The notes beneath the pieces were generated by a model, which was not told the origin of the DNA, ran no database searches, and saw nothing but the letters and a program-made list of their open reading frames with translations. A program made the position numbers and the translations under genes. 64,000 bases of DNA from CBDIHP01 sp965279195 (GTDB lineage Bacteria; Planctomycetota; Planctomycetia; Isosphaerales; Isosphaeraceae), in contig CBDIHP010000032.1 of the NCBI GenBank assembly GCA_965279195.1, positions 1-64,000 of the forward strand, written 5' to 3'. Shown piece after piece: positions 17,634-25,287 of the stretch; the first letter of the stretch is position 1; each line of letters starts with the position of its first letter.

Positions 17634-18605
17634 TCATTTCAGGACGTCAGGATTGACCGGATTCAACGGCGGGCGGCCCTGGAGCACGGCGACCAGATTC
17701 TCGGCGGCGATCCGCGACATCGCCGCGCGGGTCGAGATGGTCGCACTCCCGAGGTGGGGCAGCAGGACGGCCGTGTCGCATTCCGCAAGCCCTTCGGCCA
17801 TCTCGGGTTCCCGCTCATAGACGTCGATCCCCGCCCCGGCGATCCGCCGCTCCTTGAGGGCGACGACCAGCGCCGCCTCGTCGACGACCGGGCCGCGAGC
17901 CGTATTGATGAGGTAGGCGCTGGGCTTCATTTTCGCCAGGGCCTTCGCGTCGATCATGTGCCGGGTCTGGTCGTTGAGCGGGACGTGGAGGCTGACGAAG
18001 TCGCTGACCGCGAGCAGTTCCTCGAGCGGCAGCCGGCTCGCGCCGAGGGCGTCGAGGCCGGGGCTGGGTTTGCGACCGTGGTAGACGACCTTCATCCGGA
18101 ACCCCTTCGCACGTTCGGCGACGGCCTGGGCGATCCGGCCCGGGCCGATCAGGCCGAGGGTCTGGCCGGTGACGTCGCCGCCGAGCATGTAGAGGGGGCC
18201 CCAGCCGGGGAAGCGGCCGGCTCGCATCTCGACGTCCCCCTCGACCACACGCCGGGAGACGGCCAGGATCAGCGCCCAGGTCAGGTCGGCGGTGCAGTCG
18301 GTGAGGACCCCGGGGGTATTCGTCACGAGGATGCCGAGTTTTGTCGCGGCGGCGACATCGATATTGTTGTAGCCCACCGCCATATTGGCGAAGACCTTGC
18401 AGCCCCTGGCGGCTTCGAGCACCTCGGCGTCGATCGCGTCGGTGAGCAGGCAGAGCACGGCATCGCGGCCCCGGACGGCCTCGATCAGGTCCTTCTTGTC
18501 GAGCGAGCGGTCCTCGGGATTGGCGTCGAGGGTCGAGGCGACACCCCGGACGATCGTCGGGCCAGGTTCGGGGATGGCCCGGGTGATGAAAACGGAACCG
18601 GCCAA
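17634..18605 (-). CDS. D-2-hydroxyacid dehydrogenase (glyoxylate/hydroxypyruvate reductase family)
   Basis: 323 residues from a TTG at 18605, chosen because GGGAG lies eight bases upstream and the product then begins with the family's SVFITRAIPEPG. The NAD(P)-binding region has GLIGPGRIAQAVAERA with the Rossmann glycine pattern. The catalytic set is visible: Arg in NTARGPVVDE, Glu in the EPEMAEG stretch and His in LLPHLGSAT. Enzymes of this family reduce glyoxylate or hydroxypyruvate with NAD(P)H. The exact substrate cannot be told from the sequence. It is divergent from the DUF2760 gene, sharing a ~195-bp upstream region. Confidence 0.88.
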   Translation of the reverse strand: MAGSVFITRAIPEPGPTIVRGVASTLDANPEDRSLDKKDLIEAVRGRDAVLCLLTDAIDAEVLEAARGCKVFANMAVGYNNIDVAAATKLGILVTNTPGVLTDCTADLTWALILAVSRRVVEGDVEMRAGRFPGWGPLYMLGGDVTGQTLGLIGPGRIAQAVAERAKGFRMKVVYHGRKPSPGLDALGASRLPLEELLAVSDFVSLHVPLNDQTRHMIDAKALAKMKPSAYLINTARGPVVDEAALVVALKERRIAGAGIDVYEREPEMAEGLAECDTAVLLPHLGSATISTRAAMSRIAAENLVAVLQGRPPLNPVNPDVLK

Positions 18606-18801
18606 GGGCGTGACTCCCGACGTGGACTGTCCTATTGCTGACGATCGACGTCGCCGAGGATAGCGTCGAAGGCGTCCGGACGCCAGAAGTTGTGACGACC
18701 CGGAGCGCCGCGAACGCGACGGAACCGATTGGCCTCGGCGAGGTCGAGCTGTTAAGATGGAGAACTCAGTTGCTCGACCAAGCTCGCGGGAGGGATTGGC
18801 T

Positions 18802-19278
18802 TTGAACCGGCTCGCCCTGGCGTTTCGCGCCTTCTGGAAGATCCTCACCGAACCCCTCTTCGCGGACCGGGCCGCCGCGCTCTTCGTCGAGGAGCCCAAG
18901 GGCCCCGACCTCCGCGTCCTGGCGATCCTCCAGCGCGACGGTCGGCTGGTCGACTTCCTCCTGGAAGACCTCGACGGGGCCTCGAACGAGGTCATCGGCG
19001 CGGCCGTTCGGGAGATCCACGCCGGCTGTCGCAAGGTCCTGCACGACTATTTCAAAGTCGAGCCAGTGCTCGGATCCCCCGAGGGCGAAACGGTTTCCGT
19101 GCCGGCCGACTTCGACCCGTCGGCGATCCGCCTGACGGGGAACGTCACCGGCAACCCGCCGTTCCGGGGCGTCCTTCGGCACCACGGCTGGAAAGTCGGC
19201 TCGGCCCAGTTGCCCGTGCTGCCGGGGGCCAAGGTCGATTCGGACATCCTGGCCCCGGCCGAGGTCGAATTGACGTAA
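18802..19278 (+). CDS. DUF2760 family protein
   Basis: 158 residues from a TTG at 18802 with a GGGAGGG ribosome site seven bases upstream; an in-frame ATG at 18757 has none. The start NRLALAFRAFWKIL is typical of DUF2760, as are RVLAILQRDGRLVDFLLEDL and the C-terminal PPFRGVLRHHGWKV. The molecular function of DUF2760 is not known. The gene lies 78 bases upstream of an Hsp70-family gene, an arrangement I recall as recurrent, which suggests that the protein works with that chaperone. Confidence 0.85.
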   Translation: MNRLALAFRAFWKILTEPLFADRAAALFVEEPKGPDLRVLAILQRDGRLVDFLLEDLDGASNEVIGAAVREIHAGCRKVLHDYFKVEPVLGSPEGETVSVPADFDPSAIRLTGNVTGNPPFRGVLRHHGWKVGSAQLPVLPGAKVDSDILAPAEVELT

Positions 19279-19356
19279 GTTCTTACTGAGGACGGTTTCG
19301 GGCGACGGAGCGACGGACGACCACGAGAGGTTCGGGACAACTTCGGGGGTTGCCTC

Positions 19357-21162
19357 ATGTCGCGCTATGTCGTCGGGATCGACCTCGGCACCACCAACTC
19401 CGCCCTCGCCTATGCCGAGACGGCCGGGGGCGGCGACACGCTGCCGCCGATCCAGGTCTTCCCGATCCCGCAGGTCGTCGGACTCAATGACGTCCAGGAG
19501 CGGTCGGTCCTGCCGTCGTTCCTGTATCTCCCGGGCGCCAAGGAATTCCCGGCGGGTTCGATCGGCGTGCCCTGGAAGCCTGATGCCGATCGAGTGTTGG
19601 GTTCGTTTGCCCGGGATCACGGGGCGAAGGTCCCCGGGCGACTGGTTAGCTCGGCCAAGAGTTGGTTGTCGCACATGGGGGTGGACCGCCGGTCACCGAT
19701 CCTGCCCTGGAACTCGCCCGACGACGTGGCGAAGGTCTCGCCGCTGGATGCGTCCACGGCCTATCTCGCGCATCTCCGCGACGCCTGGGATGCGGCCCAT
19801 TCGAAGGAGGATCGCCTGGAGATCCAGGAGATCCTGCTGACGGTCCCGGCCTCGTTCGACGCCGCCGCGCGGGATCTCACGATCGAGGCCGCCCGCGCCG
19901 CGGGGCTGGCGAATGTGACCCTGCTCGAAGAACCCCAGGCGGCGTTCTACGCCTGGCTGGGGGCCGAGGGCGATCGCTGGCGGAAGCGCGTCAAGGTCGG
20001 CGACCTGATCCTGGTCTGCGACGTCGGCGGCGGCACGACCGACTTCACCCTGATCGCGGTCTCGGAGCAGGGGGGTGACCTGGCGTTGAACCGCGTCGCC
20101 GTCGGCGACCACATCCTGCTCGGCGGCGACAACATGGACCTCGCCTTGGCCTATGCCGTCGGGGCGACCCTGCCTGGCGGGATGGAGGGGCTCGACCTGA
20201 CCCAACGGGCCGCGTTGGGGTATGCGTGCCGTGCCGCCAAGGAGACGCTGTTCGGCGACGGCTCCAAGGACTCGGCTCCGGTCTCGATCCTCGGGAGGGG
20301 CTCTCGGGTCATCGGCGGGACAATCAAGACGCAACTGACACGCGAGACGTTGCAGTCCGTCCTGCTCGGCGGCTTCTTCCCCGCCTGCGCCCCGACCGAC
20401 GCCCCGGCCCGCGGACGACGGACGGGGCTCACCGAGATCGGCCTGCCCTACGCGGCCGACGCGGGGATCACCCGCCACCTCGCGCGCTTCCTGAGCCGAC
20501 AGGCCGGTTCGCTGCACACCGAGGGGAGCCAGGTTCACCCGTCGGCGATCCTCTTCAACGGGGGCGTCTTCAAGGCGGACCCGTTGCGGAACCGGGTGGG
20601 CGAGATCCTCGCCGAATGGTCCGGCAGGTCCGTCCCCGCGCTCGACGCCCCGGACCTCGACCTCGCCGTCGCGCGGGGGGCGGCGTATTACGGGCTGGTG
20701 CGGGGGGGCAAGGGGGTCCGGATCCGGGGGGGCGTGGCGCGCTCCTATTATGTCGGAGTCGAGTCGTCGGCCCCGGCGGTCCCGGGCGTGACGCCGCCGC
20801 TCAAGGCGCTCTGCGTCGTGAAGATGGGGACGGAGGAGGGGACCGAGTCCGACGTCCCGGGTCCGGATTTCGGCCTGATCGTCGGCGAGCCGACCTCGTT
20901 CCGGTTCCTCAGCTCGACGACACGCCGTGACGACGCCCCGGGGGCGATCCTCGACCGCTGGTCGGCCGATGAGCTGCAGGAACTCGACCCGATCGAGACG
21001 ACCCTCACCGCCGAGTCGGGCGAGGAGGAAGGGGATGTGGTCCCCGTCCGGCTCCGGGCGAATGTGACCGAGGTCGGCACGCTCGACCTGTGGTGCCGCG
21101 GGGCGCGCGACGACCGCCGCTGGAAGCTGGAATACAACGTCCGCGAATCGTCCGACGACTGA
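19357..21162 (+). CDS. Hsp70-family (DnaK-like) ATPase, divergent C-terminus
   Basis: 601 residues. The actin-like ATPase motifs are intact: phosphate-1 GIDLGTTNSA (8-17), phosphate-2 VCDVGGGTTDF (~220-230), EEPQAAFYAW (~195), and the adenosine segment LFNGGVFKADPLRNRV. The C-terminal ~170 residues do not look like the DnaK peptide-binding domain and lid, and the EEVD-type tail is absent. It is not the housekeeping dnaK: there is no grpE or dnaJ nearby, and it pairs with DUF2760 upstream. A GGGGG stretch precedes the ATG. Its client is unknown. Confidence 0.88.
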   Translation: MSRYVVGIDLGTTNSALAYAETAGGGDTLPPIQVFPIPQVVGLNDVQERSVLPSFLYLPGAKEFPAGSIGVPWKPDADRVLGSFARDHGAKVPGRLVSSAKSWLSHMGVDRRSPILPWNSPDDVAKVSPLDASTAYLAHLRDAWDAAHSKEDRLEIQEILLTVPASFDAAARDLTIEAARAAGLANVTLLEEPQAAFYAWLGAEGDRWRKRVKVGDLILVCDVGGGTTDFTLIAVSEQGGDLALNRVAVGDHILLGGDNMDLALAYAVGATLPGGMEGLDLTQRAALGYACRAAKETLFGDGSKDSAPVSILGRGSRVIGGTIKTQLTRETLQSVLLGGFFPACAPTDAPARGRRTGLTEIGLPYAADAGITRHLARFLSRQAGSLHTEGSQVHPSAILFNGGVFKADPLRNRVGEILAEWSGRSVPALDAPDLDLAVARGAAYYGLVRGGKGVRIRGGVARSYYVGVESSAPAVPGVTPPLKALCVVKMGTEEGTESDVPGPDFGLIVGEPTSFRFLSSTTRRDDAPGAILDRWSADELQELDPIETTLTAESGEEEGDVVPVRLRANVTEVGTLDLWCRGARDDRRWKLEYNVRESSDD

Positions 21163-21217
21163 TCGCCTTCGTATTTGCATTCACGCACGCTTGAGACTGT
21201 CCGCGGAGCCGCCCTTG

Positions 21218-22144
21218 ATGCGCCTGGAAGACTCGCTCCTGACCGAGGCCCGGAACCCACGGTCGGAGGACCTCGATCGCCTCTCGGCGGCCGAGATCGT
21301 CGCCCTGATGAACGCCGAAGACGCGAAGGCCGTCGAGGCAGTGAGGGAGGTCTCCGACGCCGTCGCGAAGGCCGTCGACGTCGTGGCCGACCGCTTCCGC
21401 AAGGGGGGGCGTCTCATCTACATAGGTGCGGGGACCTCCGGACGCCTCGGGGTGCTCGATGCCTCGGAATGCCCGCCGACCTTCAACAGCCCGCCCTCGC
21501 AGGTCGTCGGGCTGATCGCGGGCGGCCGGATGGCCCTGACCACGGCCGTCGAGGGGGCGGAGGACGATCGCGAGCAGGGGGCCAAGGAGATCGCCGACGT
21601 CGGGGCGGGGCCGGATGATGTCATCTTCGGCATCGCCACGTCGGGCCGGACGCCTTACGTGCTGGGCGCCGTCGAGGCGGCGAAGCAAATCGGGTCCTAC
21701 ACGATCGGCCTGGCCTGCAATCGGCCGAGCCTGCTTGGGGAGGTTGTCGACCTGGAGATCGCCCCGCTCGTCGGTCCGGAGGTGCTCGCGGGGTCGACCC
21801 GGCTCAAGTCGGGGACGGCGACCAAGCTGATCCTGAACATGGTCACGACGGGCGCGATGGTCCGGATCGGCAAGACGATGGGCAATCGGATGGTCGACCT
21901 CCGGCCATCGAACGAGAAGCTCCGGATCCGGACGCGTCGGATCCTCCGGGAACTGACCGGGATCGGCGACGACGAGGCGGGCACGCTGCTCGCAGCCTGC
22001 GGCGGGGAACTCAAGACGACGCTCGTGGCCGGGTTCAGCGGGGCGTCGCCCGAGGTCTCGCGGCGGGCCCTCGCGGAGAATGACGGGCAGGTCCGCGCGG
22101 CGGTCGACTGGATCCGGGCGGGTCGGGATCGGGGGGACGAATGA
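21218..22144 (+). CDS. murQ: N-acetylmuramic acid 6-phosphate etherase
   Basis: 308 residues from the ATG at 21218. The SIS-fold MurQ signature YIGAGTSGRLGVLDASECPP is present, as are the second motif IFGIATSGRTPYVLGA and the conserved tail GNRMVDLRPSNEKL. The enzyme cleaves the lactyl ether of MurNAc-6-phosphate to give GlcNAc-6-phosphate and D-lactate in the cytoplasm during cell-wall recycling. The next gene overlaps by four bases (ATGA) and encodes a sugar kinase, and the third encodes NamZ, so all three act on the same sugar. Confidence 0.95.
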   Translation: MRLEDSLLTEARNPRSEDLDRLSAAEIVALMNAEDAKAVEAVREVSDAVAKAVDVVADRFRKGGRLIYIGAGTSGRLGVLDASECPPTFNSPPSQVVGLIAGGRMALTTAVEGAEDDREQGAKEIADVGAGPDDVIFGIATSGRTPYVLGAVEAAKQIGSYTIGLACNRPSLLGEVVDLEIAPLVGPEVLAGSTRLKSGTATKLILNMVTTGAMVRIGKTMGNRMVDLRPSNEKLRIRTRRILRELTGIGDDEAGTLLAACGGELKTTLVAGFSGASPEVSRRALAENDGQVRAAVDWIRAGRDRGDE

Positions 22145-23094
22145 ATCCCGACCGCGTGCTCCTGCTCGGCGTGGATGGAGGCGGGACGTCGACGACGGCC
22201 TGCCTCTCGGATGAACTCGGAACCGTCCTCGGCGTGGGCCGTGGGGGGCCCTCGAACATCAAGTCCGTCGGAGGCGATGCCGCGCAGGCGGCGTTGAACC
22301 AGGCCATCGGGGCGGCGTTCGAGGACGCGGGCAGGATCCCCTCGCCCGTCACGGTCTGCTGCCTCGGGCTGGCGGGCTTCGACCGGCCCGAGGACAAGGA
22401 TTGGCTCCGGGGCTGGGCCGAGTCGACCGGGTTCCTGGGGCGCCTCGTGCTGGTGAACGACGGCAACCTCGTCGTGGCCGCCGGCACGCCGGAGGGCTGG
22501 GGAGTCGGGCTGATCGCCGGCACCGGTTCGATCGCCGTCGGCCAGGATGCCCGCGGCCGGACCGGCCGCGCGGGGGGCTGGGGGCACCTGATCGGAGACG
22601 AGGGGAGCGGTTTCGGCGTCGCGATCTCCGCCCTCAGGCGCATCGCCTGGATGGCCGACGGCCGATTGCCGGGCGGGAGCGACAACCCGCTTTGTATCAA
22701 AGTTTGCGAGGCCCTTGAAATCGAAGGCCCGGCGCAGTTGATTCGAAGGCTGTACGGCACCCCCTTCGACCGCGCCGGGATCGCGGCCATCGCGCCGGCG
22801 GTGCTCGACGCCTCGAAGGAGGACCCGTCGATCGTCGCGGAGATCCTCGAACCGGCCGGGGCCTCCCTCGCGATGATGGTCGCCGCCGTGGCCAGGCAGC
22901 TCGACTGGCACGGGGGGAGGCTGGCCCTGGGGTTGGCCGGGAGCTTCCTGCTGCGGTCCGACACGCTCTGCTCGATCCTGCTGCGGCATTTGCACTCGAT
23001 GGGATACGACGTCCACGCGACCCGCGTCGAGGAGCCGGTCATGGGCGCGCTCACGCTCGCCCGCCGGGCCCTGCTGGGGAGTGACCCGCGATGA
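22141..23094 (+). CDS. BadF/BadG-type N-acetylglucosamine / N-acetylmuramic acid kinase
   Basis: 317 residues. The ASKHA-fold phosphate loop GVDGGGTSTTACL (10-22) and the second phosphate motif LIAGTGSIAVG are clear, as is the GGWGHLIGDEGSGF segment of GlcNAc kinases. Members such as MurK of Clostridium phosphorylate both GlcNAc and MurNAc. Position between murQ and namZ, with four-base overlaps on both sides, supports MurNAc kinase activity feeding MurNAc-6-phosphate to MurQ. Whether it also uses GlcNAc cannot be decided from sequence alone. Confidence 0.85.
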   Translation: MNPDRVLLLGVDGGGTSTTACLSDELGTVLGVGRGGPSNIKSVGGDAAQAALNQAIGAAFEDAGRIPSPVTVCCLGLAGFDRPEDKDWLRGWAESTGFLGRLVLVNDGNLVVAAGTPEGWGVGLIAGTGSIAVGQDARGRTGRAGGWGHLIGDEGSGFGVAISALRRIAWMADGRLPGGSDNPLCIKVCEALEIEGPAQLIRRLYGTPFDRAGIAAIAPAVLDASKEDPSIVAEILEPAGASLAMMVAAVARQLDWHGGRLALGLAGSFLLRSDTLCSILLRHLHSMGYDVHATRVEEPVMGALTLARRALLGSDPR

Positions 23095-24281
23095 ACTTGC
23101 TCTCCGTCACCACCGGCCTGGACCAGCTCGTCTCCGAACGCTTCCGACGGATCCGGGGCCGTCGCGTCGGCGTGATCGCCAACCCGACGAGCGTCGACCG
23201 CCGGCTCGTCCACATCGGCGACCATCTGACGACCATCCCCGAGGTCGAGCTCGTCGCCCTTTTCGGGCCCGAGCACGGTATCCGGGCCGATGCGCAGGAC
23301 ATGATCGGCGTCGAGTCGTCTTCCGACGCCCGGACGAAAGTCCCCGTCTATACGCTATACGGTTCGTCCGTGGAGAGCCTTCGGCCGACGTCCGAGCAGC
23401 TCGATGGGATCGATTTGCTCGTATTCGACGTCCAGGATGTCGGTAGCCGTTACTACACGTTCGCGGCGACGATGCTGTACGCGATGGAAGAGGCCGCCGC
23501 GCGGGGGATCGCGTTCCTCGTCCTCGACCGGCCGAACCCGATCGGGGGCATGCGGATCGAAGGGCCGACGATCCGTCCGGGGTTCTCCAGCTTCGTCGGG
23601 CCGCACCCGACCCCGATCCGCCACGGCATGACCGTCGGCGAGCTGGCGATGCTGTTCAAGTCGGAGAGGGGGCTCGACCTCGACCTCGAAGTGGTGACCT
23701 GCGAGGGGTGGGACCGTCGGATGACCTGGGCCGAGACCGGGCTCCCCTGGGTCCTGCCGTCGCCCAACATGCCGACGCCCGAGACGGCGCTCGTGTATCC
23801 CGGCGGCTGCCTGATCGAGGGGACGAACCTGTCGGAGGGGCGGGGCACGACCAAGCCGTTCGAACTCTGGGGCGCTCCCTGGATCGATCCGTACGCCCTG
23901 CTCGACATCCTGCCCGACCTGCCGGGCGTGACCTTCCGGCCTTGTGCGTTCCGGCCGATGTTCCACAAGTTCGCCGGCCAGCTCTGTCAGGGGTTGCAGC
24001 CGCACATCCACGACCGCGAGGCGTTCGAGCCGGTCTGGACCTACACGCTCCTGATCGAGGCGGTGCGGCGGCTCCTCCCGGATCGGTTCGCGTGGCGGAC
24101 GGAGACCTACGAGTTCGTCGACAACCCCATCGCCATCGACCTGCTCTACGGCAGCGACCAGCCGCGCCAGGCGATCGAGTCGACCGGGATCCGGGGCCTC
24201 GAAGAACTCAAGTCGGGCCAGTGGGACGCCGACGACGCCGTGTTCCGGACGCGGCGACTTTCGGCGCTGCTCTATCACTGA
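23091..24281 (+). CDS. namZ: exo-beta-N-acetylmuramidase NamZ (GH171, DUF1343)
   Basis: 396 residues with the whole DUF1343 pattern: RVGVIANPTSVD, LFGPEHGIR, LLVFDVQDVGSRYYTF, VLDRPNPIGG, and GTNLSEGRGTTKPFE. DUF1343 proteins are GH171 enzymes; the Bacillus subtilis member releases MurNAc from the non-reducing ends of peptidoglycan fragments. No signal peptide is seen at the N-terminus (MNLLSVTTGLDQL), so either it acts inside the cell on imported disaccharides or export is not by a classical signal. The ATG overlaps the stop of the kinase gene, completing a coupled operon. Confidence 0.9.
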   Translation: MNLLSVTTGLDQLVSERFRRIRGRRVGVIANPTSVDRRLVHIGDHLTTIPEVELVALFGPEHGIRADAQDMIGVESSSDARTKVPVYTLYGSSVESLRPTSEQLDGIDLLVFDVQDVGSRYYTFAATMLYAMEEAAARGIAFLVLDRPNPIGGMRIEGPTIRPGFSSFVGPHPTPIRHGMTVGELAMLFKSERGLDLDLEVVTCEGWDRRMTWAETGLPWVLPSPNMPTPETALVYPGGCLIEGTNLSEGRGTTKPFELWGAPWIDPYALLDILPDLPGVTFRPCAFRPMFHKFAGQLCQGLQPHIHDREAFEPVWTYTLLIEAVRRLLPDRFAWRTETYEFVDNPIAIDLLYGSDQPRQAIESTGIRGLEELKSGQWDADDAVFRTRRLSALLYH

Positions 24282-24308
24282 ACCCGACCCAACCACGGAG
24301 GATCCAGC

Positions 24309-24797
24309 ATGAGCGAATCCGATTCCCGCCTGATCGTCGACGGGGCCGTGGAGCGTCCGTCGCAATTGAGTTTCGAGGAGTTCCGGGGGTTCCCGCCCGA
24401 GCAGCAGGTCCCCGACGTCTCCCGATTCCACACGAGCCGCCGCGGCGACGCGGTGAGCCTGGAGGCGGTCCTCCAGCGAGTCGGGCCGAGGTCGGACGCC
24501 CGTTTCCTCACGCTCCACGCCGATCGCGACGACTTCCACGTCTCGATCGCGCTCGAATCGGTGCGGGGCGAGGGCCTGGTGGTCTACAAGGTGGCCGAGG
24601 CGCCGATGACCCCTCAGCAGGGGGGGCCGTTCCGGTTCCTGATCCGCAACCCGTCCGCGTGCCACACGGACGACCTGGACGACTGCGCCAACGTCAAGTT
24701 CCTGACCCGGATCGAGCTGACGGTGGAACGGGGCCGCGATACTCGCCCGGCGGACGAGGCCGCTCACGAGGCGCTCCACGCGAAGGACGCCCACTGA
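24309..24797 (+). CDS. small protein with a sulfite-oxidase-like Mo-cofactor domain
   Basis: 162 residues starting 27 bases after namZ with a good GGAGG site. The sequence follows the Oxidored_molyb fold: DGAVERPSQLSFEEFR at the N-terminus, SLEAVLQRVGPR, HADRDDFHVSIALESV, and PFRFLIRNPSACHTDDLDDCANVKFLTRIEL at the end. The cysteine that ligates Mo in sulfite oxidase and YedY is not present at the usual place (VSRFHTSRRGD); the only cysteines are at ~118 and ~125. It may therefore bind the cofactor differently or have lost catalysis. It ends one base from the convergent DgkA-like gene. Confidence 0.7.
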   Translation: MSESDSRLIVDGAVERPSQLSFEEFRGFPPEQQVPDVSRFHTSRRGDAVSLEAVLQRVGPRSDARFLTLHADRDDFHVSIALESVRGEGLVVYKVAEAPMTPQQGGPFRFLIRNPSACHTDDLDDCANVKFLTRIELTVERGRDTRPADEAAHEALHAKDAH

Positions 24798-24798
24798 G

Positions 24799-25287
24799 CT
24801 ACCAGTTCAGCAGGTCGCCGAACCGCAGGGCCAGGACGATCGTGGTGATGGTCGCGGCGACGACCACGCAGATGAACACCCCGCCGGCGGCGATCTCGCG
24901 GGCGATCCGGAGCTGGGGCTCCTCCGGGTCGCCGACGGCCCGGGCCAGGGTGTCGATGGCGCTGTGGACGATCTCGGAGAAGAAAACCAGGCAGGCGCAG
25001 AGGGCCAGCAGGCACCAGGCGTGGACGCTCAGCCCGATCATCCCGGCGGTGACCCCGATGAGGACGCATCGGTAGGCGTGGGCGAAGAAGCTGGAGTCGC
25101 CCCGGACGGCGTGCTTGACCCCGCTCAGGCCGGCCCAGAACTTCTCCTTGAGGTTCTTTCGGCCGGCCCGGGCGCCCCAGCTCGGCGAGACGTCTTCGAG
25201 CTCCTCCCACGTCGGGTGGTATTGGTCCGACGGGCGGCGGGGCGTGCCCTCGAGCGATTCGGCCTGCTGCGGATTGGGCTCCATCAT
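24799..25287 (-). CDS. diacylglycerol kinase (DgkA)-family membrane protein
   Basis: 162 residues. The ~50-residue N-terminus is soluble; three transmembrane helices follow at ~85-105, ~108-125 and ~142-160. The family pattern is GLSGVKHAVRGDSSFFAHAYR then FFSEIVHSAIDTLARAV and RIAREIAAGGV. Canonical DgkA has NSAIE and KD-x-GSAA where this protein has HSAID and RE-x-AAGG, so it is a divergent member, closest in idea to the undecaprenol/diacylglycerol kinases of other phyla. It is coupled to the LptD-like gene by a TGATG overlap, which suggests a role in envelope lipids. Confidence 0.8.
   Translation of the reverse strand: MMEPNPQQAESLEGTPRRPSDQYHPTWEELEDVSPSWGARAGRKNLKEKFWAGLSGVKHAVRGDSSFFAHAYRCVLIGVTAGMIGLSVHAWCLLALCACLVFFSEIVHSAIDTLARAVGDPEEPQLRIAREIAAGGVFICVVVAATITTIVLALRFGDLLNW

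Noticed and set aside
19357..21162. Housekeeping dnaK
   Set aside because: The C-terminal half is not DnaK-like, there is no grpE/dnaJ, and the partner is DUF2760.
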